Assembly: GCA_002083775.1 (NCBI GenBank)
Contig: MTEI01000002.1
Coordinates: 434,001-498,000 of the forward strand
DNA: 64,000 nt
From: Rhodoferax ferrireducens
GTDB lineage: Bacteria > Pseudomonadota > Gammaproteobacteria > Burkholderiales > Burkholderiaceae_C
Direction: 5' to 3'
The position numbers were made by a program, and so were the translations under genes. A model generated the notes under the pieces. That model saw nothing but the letters and a program-made list of their open reading frames with translations, was not told where the DNA came from and did not search any database. Positions within the stretch are counted from its first letter, which is position 1, and every line of letters begins with the position of its first letter. This document shows, piece by piece, positions 7,593 through 15,890 of the stretch.

Positions 7593-10500
7593 CGACCACT
7601 GGTTGCCCGAGGTTCTTCAACACGTCGCGCACCATCTGCGCGCGTTCTTTGGCCTCCGGTAGCGCACGTTCAATGCGTAGCTTCTCATTCCCCACCAGTT
7701 TGATGTGTTTGTTTTTCTGGATCAGTTGAATGATCTTCATGGCATCGATTGGCGGGTTTTTCTTGAAGGTGATGGTGATGGCGCCCGGCGCGGCGTCCAC
7801 CTTGGTCACGCCATAAGGCTGGCTCAGCACCCGCAGGCGGTGCACGTCGATAAGGGTTTGCGCCTGCGCGGGCAGCTTGCCAAAACGGTCGATGATTTCT
7901 TCCATCAGGGCGTCGATCTGGTTGGCCGTCTTGGCGGTTGCCAGCTTTTTGTAGAAGCTCAGGCGCAGGTGCACGTCGCCACAGAAGTCATCGGGTAACA
8001 GCGCCGGGGCGTGCAGGTTGATGTCGGTGGCCACGTTCATCGGGTTGAGCAGATCTGGCTCGATGCCGGCTTTGAGGCAACGCACCGCCTCGCTCTGCAT
8101 CTCGTTGTAGAGCTGAAAACCCACTTCCAGCATGTTGCCGCTCTGGTTCTCGCCCAGCACCTCACCGGCACCGCGGATCTCCAGATCGTGCATGGCCAGA
8201 TAGAAGCCGCTGCCAAGTTCTTCCATCGCCTGAATCGCGTCCAGGCGCATGGTGGCCTGTTTGGTCAGGCCTTCCAGATCCGGCACCATCAAGTACGCAT
8301 AAGCCTGGTGGTGGCTGCGGCCCACGCGGCCACGCAACTGGTGCAGCTGCGCCAGGCCAAACTTGTCGGCGCGGCTCATGACGATGGTGTTGGCGGTGGG
8401 CACGTCAATGCCGGTCTCGATGATGGTCGAGCACAGCAGCAGGTTGTAACGCTGGGCGACAAAGTCGCGCATCACCGCTTCCAACTGGCGCTCGGGCATC
8501 TGGCCGTGGGCCACGGCAATGCGTGCTTCGGGCAACAACTCTTCCAGCTTGGCGCGGCGGTTCTCGATGGTTTCCACCTCGTTGTGCAAAAAGTACACCT
8601 GCCCGCCGCGCTTGAGTTCGCGCAGCACCGCTTCGCGGATCACACCATTGCCTTCAGTGCGCACAAAGGTTTTGATCGCCAGGCGGCGCTGCGGCGCGGT
8701 GGCAATCACGCTCAAATCACGCAAGCCCTCCAGCGCCATGCCCAGCGTACGCGGAATCGGCGTGGCGGTGAGGGTGAGCACGTCCACCTCGGCGCGCAAG
8801 GCTTTCATCTGCTCCTTGTGGCGCACGCCAAAGCGGTGTTCCTCGTCAATGATGAGCAGGCCCAGGTCCTTGAACTTGGTCGATTCACTGAGCAGCTTGT
8901 GGGTACCCACCACGATGTCGATGGTGCCGTCGGCCACGCCCTTGAGTGCGGCGGTGATTTCTTTGCCGGAGCGAAAGCGGCTCATCTCGGCCACTTTCAC
9001 CGGCCATTTGGCGAAGCGGTCCACCAGCGTCTGGTAGTGTTGCTCGGCCAGCAGCGTGGTCGGGGCCAGAAAGGCCACCTGTTTACCACCGGTGATGGCA
9101 ATGAAGGCGGCGCGCAAGGCGACTTCGGTCTTGCCAAAACCCACATCGCCACAAATCAGCCGGTCCATCGGCCGGGGGCTGATCATGTCCTGGATGACGG
9201 CGTGGATGGCCGCTTTCTGGTCAGCAGTTTCCTCAAAACCGAAGTCGTTGGCAAAGGTTTCGTAGTCGTTCGGGCTATAGCGGAAGGCGTGGCCCTGGCG
9301 TGCGGCGCGACGGGCGTAAATGTTGAGCAACTCGGCGGCGCTGTCGCGCACCTGCTCAGCGGCTTTGCGTTTGGCTTTGTCCCACTGGCCGCTACCGAGT
9401 TTGTGCAACGGGGCTTCGTCCGGGCTGACCCCCGTGTAGCGGCTGATCAGCTGCAGCTGGCTCACCGGCACATACAGCGTCGCCTGGTCTGCATACTCCA
9501 GATGAAGAAACTCTTGTATCTCATTATCTCCATTGGGTAATTTGTTACCCAGGTCGAGATTGATCAGGCCCCGGTAACGGCCGATGCCGTGGGCGCTGTG
9601 CACCACCGGGTCGCCCACCTTGAGTTCGCTCAGGTCCTTGATCAGCGCTTCCACATCGCTGACCTGCTCCTGCTTTTTGCGCCGGCGCGTGGTCGGGCTG
9701 GCGGCGAACAGCTCGGTCTCAGTGACAAAGTCGACGCCAGTTTCCAGCCAGCTGAAGCCGGTGGCCAGGCTGCTGGTGGCAATGCCGATCTTTTCGTCGC
9801 TGCTCAGAAACTCTTGCAAGGAGTCAAACGCGGGCGGGTCAAACTGGCTGGAATGCAAAAAGTCCAGCAAACTGGCGCGACGCCCATCACTCTCGGCCAG
9901 CACCAGCACGCGTTGCTGGGTGTTGCGGATATGGCGCTTCAGGCTGGCCAGCGGGTCGTCGGCACCACGGATGACGGTGATGGGGGGCAAGGCGTCGAAT
10001 TCGACGTAGGCGCTGGCATCGTCACGGCTCCCCGTGGTTGTCATTGCGGGCTTGACCCGCAATCCACCCACTGCATACGGTGCTTTGGAATCAGCCGAAG
10101 ATGGATCCCGGATCAAGTCCGGGATGACAGCCTGGTTCAAAGCGGTTAGGTCTGACTGTGCTGGCCCCTTTTCTGTCATTGCGGGCTCGACCCGCAATCC
10201 AGTACTCGAATCGGCCGACCGCAGCGCCAACTGCGCATGCTGATTCACCCGCGCGTAAAACTGCTCGGCACTCAAAAACAGCGCATCGGGCGGCAGCACC
10301 GGGCGCTCCGGGTCGCCCTGCACCAGCCGGTAACGCTCGCGTGTGTCCTGCCAGAAGTGGCTGAAGGCGGGTTCCAGGTTGCCATGCAACACCACTGTGG
10401 CCGCATCGCCCAGATAGTCAAACACCGTGGCTGTTTCTTCAAAAAACAGCGGCAGGTAGTACTCGATGCCCGCCGTGGCCACACCGTTGCCCATGTCTTT

Positions 10501-11256
10501 GTAGATGCGGCTGCGGGTGGGGTCGCCTTCCAGCAGCTCGCGCCAGCGGCTTCTGAAGCGCGCGCGCGCGTCGTCGTCCATCGGGAACTCACGCCCGGGC
10601 AGCAGGCGTACCTCCGGCACCGGGTACAGGCTGCGTTGGCTGTCGGGGTCGAAGGTGCGGATGCTGTCGATCTCGTCGTCAAACAAATCCACCCGGTACG
10701 GTACCAGCGAGCCCATGGGAAACAGGTCAATCAACCCGCCGCGCACCGCGTATTCACCGGGGCTGACCACCTGCGTCACATGGCTGTAGCCGGCCAGCGT
10801 GAGCTGCGCCTTGAGTTTGGACTCGTTGAGCTTTTGTTTCACCTTGAAGTGAAACGTGGTGCCGGCCAGAAAACTCGGCGGCGCCAGCCGGTAGAGTGCG
10901 GTGGTGGCGGGCAGCAGCACCACATCGGCGCCGGTGTCGCGGTCATGCTGGCTGATGCGCCACAAGGTGGCTAGGCGTTCGCTGATCAGGTCCTGATGCG
11001 GCGAAAAGGTGTCAAAAGGCAGGGTTTCCCAGTCCGGGAACAACACACAACGCAAGTCGGGCGCAAAAAACGCCATCTCGTCGATCAGACGCTGTGCATC
11101 GGTGGCGTCGGCGGTGACGATGGCCGTGACCTTGCCGCTCTTTTTGTCGCGCAGCGCCAGTTGCGCCAATAGCAGCGCGTCTGCCGAGCCGACTGGGCGG
11201 GGCAGGGTGAAGCGCTTGCCAGGGGTGAGTTTGGGTAAGTCCATGTCCAATTCCAT
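7573..11256 (-). CDS. mfd: Transcription-repair coupling factor Mfd
   Basis: Mfd pushes stalled RNA polymerase off damaged DNA and recruits UvrA. The order is UvrB-like N-terminal domains, RNA-polymerase interaction domain (about 515-600, GDPVVHSAHGIGRYRG), RecG-like helicase with motif I GDVGFGKTE (703-711) and DEEH (804-807), and a C-terminal TRCF domain. At 1227 residues it exceeds E. coli Mfd (1148). Much of the excess is residues about 350-410, encoded by family B palindromic repeats in frame (VIPDLIRDP, GGLRVKPAMT, TGLRVEPAMT). The helicase motifs are intact, so it is probably functional. The last five residues and stop lie in a family A repeat. ATG at 11244 (MDLPKLTPG) is an equally good start and may be the true one. 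Confidence 0.95.
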   Translation of the reverse strand: MELDMDLPKLTPGKRFTLPRPVGSADALLLAQLALRDKKSGKVTAIVTADATDAQRLIDEMAFFAPDLRCVLFPDWETLPFDTFSPHQDLISERLATLWRISQHDRDTGADVVLLPATTALYRLAPPSFLAGTTFHFKVKQKLNESKLKAQLTLAGYSHVTQVVSPGEYAVRGGLIDLFPMGSLVPYRVDLFDDEIDSIRTFDPDSQRSLYPVPEVRLLPGREFPMDDDARARFRSRWRELLEGDPTRSRIYKDMGNGVATAGIEYYLPLFFEETATVFDYLGDAATVVLHGNLEPAFSHFWQDTRERYRLVQGDPERPVLPPDALFLSAEQFYARVNQHAQLALRSADSSTGLRVEPAMTEKGPAQSDLTALNQAVIPDLIRDPSSADSKAPYAVGGLRVKPAMTTTGSRDDASAYVEFDALPPITVIRGADDPLASLKRHIRNTQQRVLVLAESDGRRASLLDFLHSSQFDPPAFDSLQEFLSSDEKIGIATSSLATGFSWLETGVDFVTETELFAASPTTRRRKKQEQVSDVEALIKDLSELKVGDPVVHSAHGIGRYRGLINLDLGNKLPNGDNEIQEFLHLEYADQATLYVPVSQLQLISRYTGVSPDEAPLHKLGSGQWDKAKRKAAEQVRDSAAELLNIYARRAARQGHAFRYSPNDYETFANDFGFEETADQKAAIHAVIQDMISPRPMDRLICGDVGFGKTEVALRAAFIAITGGKQVAFLAPTTLLAEQHYQTLVDRFAKWPVKVAEMSRFRSGKEITAALKGVADGTIDIVVGTHKLLSESTKFKDLGLLIIDEEHRFGVRHKEQMKALRAEVDVLTLTATPIPRTLGMALEGLRDLSVIATAPQRRLAIKTFVRTEGNGVIREAVLRELKRGGQVYFLHNEVETIENRRAKLEELLPEARIAVAHGQMPERQLEAVMRDFVAQRYNLLLCSTIIETGIDVPTANTIVMSRADKFGLAQLHQLRGRVGRSHHQAYAYLMVPDLEGLTKQATMRLDAIQAMEELGSGFYLAMHDLEIRGAGEVLGENQSGNMLEVGFQLYNEMQSEAVRCLKAGIEPDLLNPMNVATDINLHAPALLPDDFCGDVHLRLSFYKKLATAKTANQIDALMEEIIDRFGKLPAQAQTLIDVHRLRVLSQPYGVTKVDAAPGAITITFKKNPPIDAMKIIQLIQKNKHIKLVGNEKLRIERALPEAKERAQMVRDVLKNLGQPVVEMASSP
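10040..10128. repeat. Family B palindromic repeat inserted in mfd
   Basis: The left arm GTCATTGCGGGCTTGACCCG (from 10040) and the right arm CCCGGATCAAGTCCGGGATG (from 10107, ending in AC at 10128) are each short palindromes. The outer ends form a GTCAT/ATGAC inverted repeat. The 89-bp element is read through in frame by mfd, giving VIPDLIRDP and GGLRVKPAMT. A compact version lies at 27019-27072. Confidence 0.85.
10175..10201. repeat. Partial second family B arm in mfd
   Basis: GTCATTGCGGGCTCGACCCG followed by CAATCCA repeats the left arm of the element at 10040 with one change (CTT to CTC). No matching right arm follows. It encodes TGLRVEPAMT on the mfd strand and extends the in-frame insertion to roughly 55-60 codons. 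Confidence 0.75.
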
Positions 11257-11476
11257 TTCTAAATCATCCGTGTCGTTGTTGCTTCGCCTTGTTGTGCGTC
11301 AGCACTGCCTGCGGCTGCGCGCCTAGACACAAATGATTTGAAAATGGAATAAACCATCCGAGTCGTCGTTGTGTCGCCTTGCCTGGCTGTCGCACTTGTT
11401 TGCGGCAAAAACGCCAAAACCCTGCGCAAGGATTGGCAGGGTGTGTTGCTATGGATTCTAGAATGCGGGCCACACC
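11257..11476. other. mfd/ispD divergent gap with local repeats
   Basis: This 220-bp gap separates mfd and ispD. Two local repeats are visible. One is an inverted pair, ATGATTTAGAAATGGAAT (minus strand, ending in the mfd start) against ATGATTTGAAAATGGAAT (plus, 11332-11349). The other is an imperfect direct repeat starting CATCCGTGTCGTTGTTG at 11265 and CATCCGAGTCGTCGTTG at 11355, each about 50 bp and ending in TGCGGC. No clear -10/-35 pair was found. Confidence 0.5.
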
Positions 11477-12211
11477 ATGACCGAACTCACCGACATCACC
11501 CTCACACCTACCGCCACACCACGCTGCTGGGCCCTCATTCCCTGCGCGGGCACCGGCTCACGCGCGGGTGCCGCTGGACCCAAGCAGTACCAGGTGCTGG
11601 TCGGGCAACCGATGGTGATGCACACCCTGGCCGCCTTTGCCGAGGTGCCGCGCATCGACCAGACGCTGGTGGTGGTGTCACCGGACGATCATTTTTTTCA
11701 GGCACCGCAGTTTGAAAATACTTCGTTTCTGATAGCTGCCTGCGGAGGTTCTACAAGGGCTGCAAGCGTTTTTAATGGTTTAAATGCGCTGCTGGCCGAG
11801 GGTGCGGTGGCGCATGACTGGGTGCTGGTGCACGACGCCGCGCGTTGCCTGATCACCCCGGAACAGATCAATCAGCTGCTCGATGCTTGCCTGTCGGATG
11901 AGGTGGGTGGCCTGCTGGCGCTGCCGCTACCCGACACGCTGAAAGCAGCGCAGGCGGGCCGGGTCGCGGCCACCTTGCCACGTGCCGACAAGTGGTTGGC
12001 GCAAACGCCACAGATGTTTCGCATTGGCAGTTTGCTCGAAGCTTTAGAACTGGCGGGGGATGCGGTCACCGACGAATCCAGTGCGATTGAGACCATGGGC
12101 CTGGCCCCCAAACTGGTGCCGGGCAGTGCGCAAAACTTCAAGGTGACCTACCCGGAAGACTTTGAACTGGCGCAGGCGGTGCTGGTGTCGCGGGGGCGCG
12201 TTTCCAGTTAA
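11477..12211 (+). CDS. ispD: 2-C-methyl-D-erythritol 4-phosphate cytidylyltransferase
   Basis: IspD transfers CMP from CTP to methylerythritol 4-phosphate, the third step of the non-mevalonate isoprenoid pathway. The protein has 244 residues with the nucleotide-binding motif PCAGTGSRAGAAGPKQY near the N-terminus, GGSTRAASVFNGL in the middle and VLVHDAARCLI with the catalytic-site aspartate. The usual length is about 230; a short N-terminal extension accounts for the difference. Codons 84-100 are markedly AT-richer than the rest (ATA, AGG, TTA codons) and resemble a family A repeat. The stop overlaps the stop of the convergent AAA ATPase gene by 3 bases. ispF lies 1.4 kb downstream, beyond that antisense gene, rather than immediately after. 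Confidence 0.96.
   Translation: MTELTDITLTPTATPRCWALIPCAGTGSRAGAAGPKQYQVLVGQPMVMHTLAAFAEVPRIDQTLVVVSPDDHFFQAPQFENTSFLIAACGGSTRAASVFNGLNALLAEGAVAHDWVLVHDAARCLITPEQINQLLDACLSDEVGGLLALPLPDTLKAAQAGRVAATLPRADKWLAQTPQMFRIGSLLEALELAGDAVTDESSAIETMGLAPKLVPGSAQNFKVTYPEDFELAQAVLVSRGRVSS
11727..11775 (-). repeat. Possible family A-like patch inside ispD
   Basis: CTGATAGCTGCCTGCGGAGG to CAAGGGCTGCAAGCGTTTTT resembles the reverse of family A (ATAGCTGC...AAGGGCTGCAAGCG) and is AT-rich for this gene. However, it encodes the conserved IspD motif GGxxRxxSVxNGL, so selection on the protein may explain the match. Kept as a weak candidate. Confidence 0.3.
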
Positions 12212-13479
12212 CGGGTGGTTTTGGCGGGCGCCGCTTCTGCAACAGGCGCAAACAACCCGCGCAACGCCGCTTCCGCTTCCTCCAGACTATCCGCCGCAAT
12301 CAGAACCTGCTGAATCTGCGCCGGTGATAACAAACGTGGCGGGTAATCTGCCACCAGTCTCTCGATGCGATCTACGGCATCCGGATAAAAGCGTAGCAAC
12401 AAACCCCTGAGCTGCGAGGGTGTGGCGTTGCCCAGCTCCACTTCCAGGTCAATGCGCCCGGGGCGGATCAGCGCTGCATCCAGCCGCTCGCGGTGGTTGG
12501 TGGTGAGCACCACCACGCGGCCTTCTTGGGCGCCGACGCCGTCAATGGCGTTGAGCAGGCCTGAAAAACTGATCTGGATGCGTGTGTCCTGCTTCTCGCG
12601 GGCGTTGAAAAACGCGTCAATGTCCTCGATCAGAATCAACGAGCGCGGCGGCGTGCGCTGCAGCAAATCGGCCATCACGTTGTCGGTCAGCTTGGGGTTG
12701 GTGAGCGACAGCGCGCACAGTTTCAGGCGCAATTCACCCGCCAGCGCAAACGCCACACTGGTCTTGCCAGTGCCGGGCGGGCCAAAAAACAGATAGCCGC
12801 GCCGCCACGGAATGCCCATCTGCGCATACCACTCGCGCCGCGTGAAAAACTCGTGAATGTCGTCATGCAGCAGCTTGGCCACACCCGCGTCCAGCACCAC
12901 CGAATCGAGACTGCGCCGGGGTTTGCTGTCGGCCATGCGCCACTCATCGCCAAAACGGTCCACCGTGTAGAGCGTGAGCCGGTTGGCGCGCCGCTCACCC
13001 GCGTGGCGCGCCACGCCTTCGAGCAACTCCTCCATCAGCTTGCGGCTGGCGAACAGCGCCCCGAGGTGGATGGTTTCCACCACTTGCAGGTTCATGGCAA
13101 TCTCGCGCTGCATCCACATCAGCCGCCCTTTGAACCAGAACAGGTGAAAACCGGGCGACGGGCTGTAGCGCAGGCGCGGTGTGTCGTCCGCCTGCGCCGG
13201 GTCTTCGGCCACGGCAGGTGGTGCCTGCACCACGGTGAACAATCGGCTTTGCTGGCCAAAACGCTGGTCGTTGAGCCAAGCGATGAAGGCTTCAAACAGA
13301 TCGTTGCGGCTGTCCAGCGTGGCGGTGACGATGATGGCGCGCTTGAACTGTGCCCACAACGCGCCCGGAATCTTGCGCAGCGACGCGGCAATCACCCCCA
13401 CCAGCCCCAGCGCCAGCGCGCCGCTGACCATCTGGTTGCTCAGTTGGAGGCGCAGCGCGTCGATCAATTCATTCAGCAT
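12208..13479 (-). CDS. BCS1-like AAA+ ATPase
   Basis: A 423-residue AAA+ ATPase resembling the mitochondrial chaperone BCS1. A hydrophobic segment near residues 15-38 could anchor it in the membrane. A BCS1-type N-terminal domain follows, with substrate-facing sequence RLRYSPSPGFHLFWFKGRLM. The AAA core has Walker A GPPGTGKTS (233-241), Walker B LILIEDIDAFF (284-288 IEDID) and sensor/arginine-finger region TTNHRERLDAALIRPGRID. Mitochondrial BCS1 translocates the folded Rieske protein; the bacterial function is not established and I do not assume it. The gene sits antisense between ispD and ispF, and its stop overlaps ispD's. The ATP-binding residues are intact. Confidence 0.85.
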   Translation of the reverse strand: MLNELIDALRLQLSNQMVSGALALGLVGVIAASLRKIPGALWAQFKRAIIVTATLDSRNDLFEAFIAWLNDQRFGQQSRLFTVVQAPPAVAEDPAQADDTPRLRYSPSPGFHLFWFKGRLMWMQREIAMNLQVVETIHLGALFASRKLMEELLEGVARHAGERRANRLTLYTVDRFGDEWRMADSKPRRSLDSVVLDAGVAKLLHDDIHEFFTRREWYAQMGIPWRRGYLFFGPPGTGKTSVAFALAGELRLKLCALSLTNPKLTDNVMADLLQRTPPRSLILIEDIDAFFNAREKQDTRIQISFSGLLNAIDGVGAQEGRVVVLTTNHRERLDAALIRPGRIDLEVELGNATPSQLRGLLLRFYPDAVDRIERLVADYPPRLLSPAQIQQVLIAADSLEEAEAALRGLFAPVAEAAPAKTTR

Positions 13480-13616
13480 GCGGCAATGCTAGCCCATGGC
13501 CTTGAAAATATTGGCCGAAGCCAGCCTGACGCGCTGCTCAAATCACGGTTTGTGCCGATTTCGTCGAGGAAAATACCGCCCAAGCAGAAACACTGAAACA
13601 GACAAGGACCAAGCGC

Positions 13617-14099
13617 ATGAATTTCAGAATCGGAGAAGGGTGGGACATTCACGCGCTGGTGGCCGGGCGCAAGCTGATCCTGGGCGGGGTCGAGGTGCCG
13701 TTTCACCTGGGCCTGCTGGGCCACTCCGACGCGGACGCGCTGTTACACGCCATCACCGACGCGCTGCTAGGCGCTGCGGCGCTGGGCGACATCGGCACCC
13801 ATTTCCCTGACACCGATATCCGCTTCAAGGGCGCGGATTCAAGCGTGCTGCTGACCGAGGCGGCCCGGCGCGTGCGCGAGGCGGGTTACGAGATCGGCAA
13901 CATCGACAGCACCATCATCGCCCAAGCCCCCAAACTGATGCCGTTCATTCCCGCCATGCGCGCCCACATTGCCCAGACGCTGGGGCTGACCGCAGACCAG
14001 ATCAACGTCAAAGCCAAGACCGCTGAAAAGATGGGGCCGGTGGGGCTTGGCCAGGCCATGGAAGCGCGCGCGGTGGCGCTGATTTACAAGAAGTCATGA
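13617..14099 (+). CDS. ispF: 2-C-methyl-D-erythritol 2,4-cyclodiphosphate synthase
   Basis: IspF cyclises CDP-methylerythritol 2-phosphate with release of CMP, the fifth step of the isoprenoid MEP pathway; the active enzyme is a trimer. The 160-residue length is standard. Zinc ligands D10 and H12 sit in GWDIHAL, and the [25 protein letters not shown] block and the C-terminal [10 protein letters not shown] motif are present. The start at ATG 13617 follows an AAGGA sequence 8-12 bases upstream. A hairpin at 14113-14135 probably ends the transcript. Confidence 0.97.
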   Translation: MNFRIGEGWDIHALVAGRKLILGGVEVPFHLGLLGHSDADALLHAITDALLGAAALGDIGTHFPDTDIRFKGADSSVLLTEAARRVREAGYEIGNIDSTIIAQAPKLMPFIPAMRAHIAQTLGLTADQINVKAKTAEKMGPVGLGQAMEARAVALIYKKS

Positions 14100-14112
14100 A
14101 CCTTGCCGTCCC

Positions 14113-14135
14113 AAAGCCCTTGATTCAAGGGCTTT
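14113..14135 (+). terminator. Probable terminator hairpin after ispF
   Basis: AAAGCCCTT-GATTC-AAGGGCTTT forms a perfect 9-bp stem with a 5-base loop 13 bases after the ispF stop. The following ATTGAGGTTTCTTGTTT is only moderately U-rich, so efficiency is uncertain. Confidence 0.55.
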
Positions 14136-14250
14136 ATTGAGGTTTCTTGTTTCCGTCAATAATTTCATTCAAGCGCGGCATGGCGTATGCATCGCCAAAT
14201 CTAAGGGCCCCACGCTGGCACCCAGTTTGAACTGAAGTGATCGGAGAAAA

Positions 14251-14610
14251 ATGAACATCAAGGGTTTGATTGATGCCTCTGAAAAGGTATTCCTGGTCCT
14301 GATCGCCGGTTTCACGGTGATCGCCATGGGCCAGGAAATCTGGACGCTGATCGAGAACCGGCGGGTGGCGCTGCAGGACTTGCTGCTGATGTTCATCTAC
14401 GCCGAGGTGCTGGGCATGCTGGGTGCGTTTTATGTCCGACAGCGCAACCTGATCATCTTGCCCCTGTTCATTGCGATGACGGCGCTGAGCCGCCTGATTG
14501 TGCTGCAGGGTAAAGAATCCGACCCGATCAATCTGCTGTACGAGGCCGGCGCTATTTTGCTGATTGCCGTGGCCTGCTGGGTCATCAGCCGGATGCGACC
14601 GGATGATTGA
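14251..14610 (+). CDS. PsiE-family membrane protein
   Basis: A 119-residue integral membrane protein with about four hydrophobic segments (near 12-30, 43-62, 68-87 and 92-112), matching the PsiE family named for E. coli phosphate-starvation-inducible PsiE. The biochemical role of the family is unknown. The pattern GFTVIAMGQEIW, LLLMFIYAEVLGMLGAFY and LPLFIAMTALSRLIVL supports the call. A good ribosome site (CGGAG) precedes ATG 14251. I see no Pho box upstream, so phosphate control is not supported here. The gene stands alone between ispF and a convergent CoA-transferase gene. Confidence 0.85.
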   Translation: MNIKGLIDASEKVFLVLIAGFTVIAMGQEIWTLIENRRVALQDLLLMFIYAEVLGMLGAFYVRQRNLIILPLFIAMTALSRLIVLQGKESDPINLLYEAGAILLIAVACWVISRMRPDD

Positions 14611-14642
14611 TCAGGGCATCGAACAAGTTTTATAGGTGATAT

Positions 14643-14684
14643 TGGCCTACAGCCCTTTAAATTAAAGGGTGAGTAGCTATGTTT
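14643..14684 (+). repeat. Family A repeat between psiE-like gene and CoA-transferase gene
   Basis: TGGCCTACAGCCCTTTAAAT followed by TAAAGGGTGAGTAGCTATGTTT gives an AGCCCTTTA/TAAAGGGT hairpin. Like the copy at 7551, it lies between convergent genes. Its right end touches the TAA stop (14683-14685) of the minus-strand CoA-transferase gene. Confidence 0.75.
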
Positions 14685-15609
14685 AGCAGAGCGTATGCAG
14701 CGGAATGTCATGCTCCCCGGCCAGCGCTTCCAGCGCCTCACGCGTGTGCCCGGCCACGAATTGGGCCACCGCCTGATGGATGCTTTCTTCCAGCATCATG
14801 TCCAGCCCGCGCCACGCCAGCCCCATGACACGGCACAGCGACTGGGCAAAGTGCGGCTCCAGCGCAGCCAGCGCCACCCGGCCGTCCAGACACGCATACA
14901 CCCGGTAACCGGCGTGGCCGCCACCCAGCAGCGTGCCGGGCAGCGTGGCGCCCCAACTGCGCGGCAAGGCCAGGTGTGCGGCGGCGTCTGACAAAGCCAC
15001 TTCCATGAAACTGCCATGGCCGGACTGGCGCCGTAGCAGCAGGGTTTGCAACACCGCTTCGCTGGCCATCAGCGCGCCGCCCATGTCGGCATACAGCGTG
15101 GCGGGCAGGTCCAGGCCGGTGATCAGGTCGTTTTCGGCCACGTAGGTCAGGTCGTGGCCGGGCAGGTCGGCCAGCACACCCGGTGCGCCGAAGATGGCGA
15201 CCATGTTCAGCTTGGGGTAGCGGGGGTGCAGAGTGGCCCAGTCCAGCCCCAGCTTGGTCAAGGCGCTGGGGCGAAAAGAGGTGATCAGCACATCAGCCTG
15301 CGCCAGCTCGGTGTGCAGCGCTGCCTGGCCAGCGTCGGTTTTGAGGTTGATGGTCTGGACTTCAATACCGTCATGCAGCACCCGGTAGGCCGCCGGGCTG
15401 TACAGGCTCATCGGGTCGCCGGTGATGCCGGATTCGACGCCTGTTCCGGTTGACGTTGCAGGCGCGGGTGGTTCCAGTTTGAGACAGGTGGCACCCATCT
15501 GGCGCAGGCGTTGCAGCGCGGCGGGGCCGGGCAGGTTCAGGCTCAGGCTGAGGATGCGCACGCCGGTCAGGGGCAGCGGCGCGGGTTGGGGCGGGGCAAG
15601 GTTGGTCAT
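14683..15609 (-). CDS. Family III CoA-transferase (CaiB/BaiF type)
   Basis: A 308-residue member of the family III CoA-transferases, which move CoA between carboxylic acids or, in the racemase branch, epimerise 2-methylacyl-CoA. The N-terminal LPLTGVRILSLSLNLPGPAA, the ADVLITSFRPSALTKLGLDW segment and the GHDLTY motif with an aspartate are family hallmarks. The protein is shorter than most members (about 360-400) and its C-terminal part is compact; it resembles the alpha-methylacyl-CoA racemase-like branch. Substrate unknown. It is a single gene on the minus strand, with a 281-bp upstream gap shared with the nitronate monooxygenase gene. Confidence 0.8.
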   Translation of the reverse strand: MTNLAPPQPAPLPLTGVRILSLSLNLPGPAALQRLRQMGATCLKLEPPAPATSTGTGVESGITGDPMSLYSPAAYRVLHDGIEVQTINLKTDAGQAALHTELAQADVLITSFRPSALTKLGLDWATLHPRYPKLNMVAIFGAPGVLADLPGHDLTYVAENDLITGLDLPATLYADMGGALMASEAVLQTLLLRRQSGHGSFMEVALSDAAAHLALPRSWGATLPGTLLGGGHAGYRVYACLDGRVALAALEPHFAQSLCRVMGLAWRGLDMMLEESIHQAVAQFVAGHTREALEALAGEHDIPLHTLC

Positions 15610-15890
15610 GTTTTGGGGTGATGTTTTTCAGCTATTTTCACCCGGTGCTTTGAGGCTGTGGGGTGCTTCTGTGTCAGCGTGATGTCAGCCCTTCAAAGTG
15701 CGCTGCAAGTGGGTGTTTGAGAAGCATACATTGCCATGATGGGTATTGAAGCCGGGCCGGATGCGCTGAGGTGGGCGGGTAGAATTGAAGGATCGCCGGG
15801 TTATCCCACCCAGCTGTTTTTCGGGCCTCTTCCCCGCTTGCCTGTCAATATGATCCGCCGCCGAAGACGCCCGTTGCCTCAAGGATTTTC
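15610..15890. other. Divergent intergenic region, no clear signals
   Basis: This 281-bp gap between the CoA-transferase gene (minus) and the nitronate monooxygenase gene (plus) should contain both promoters. TAGAAT at 15780-15785 is a possible -10 for the plus gene, but no good -35 lies at the right distance. No repeats, RNA genes or credible ORFs were seen. Confidence 0.4.

Noticed and set aside
8011-9540. 509-codon open frame antisense to mfd
   Set aside because: Covers the conserved helicase motifs of Mfd on the other strand; low-complexity His/Val/Gln content.
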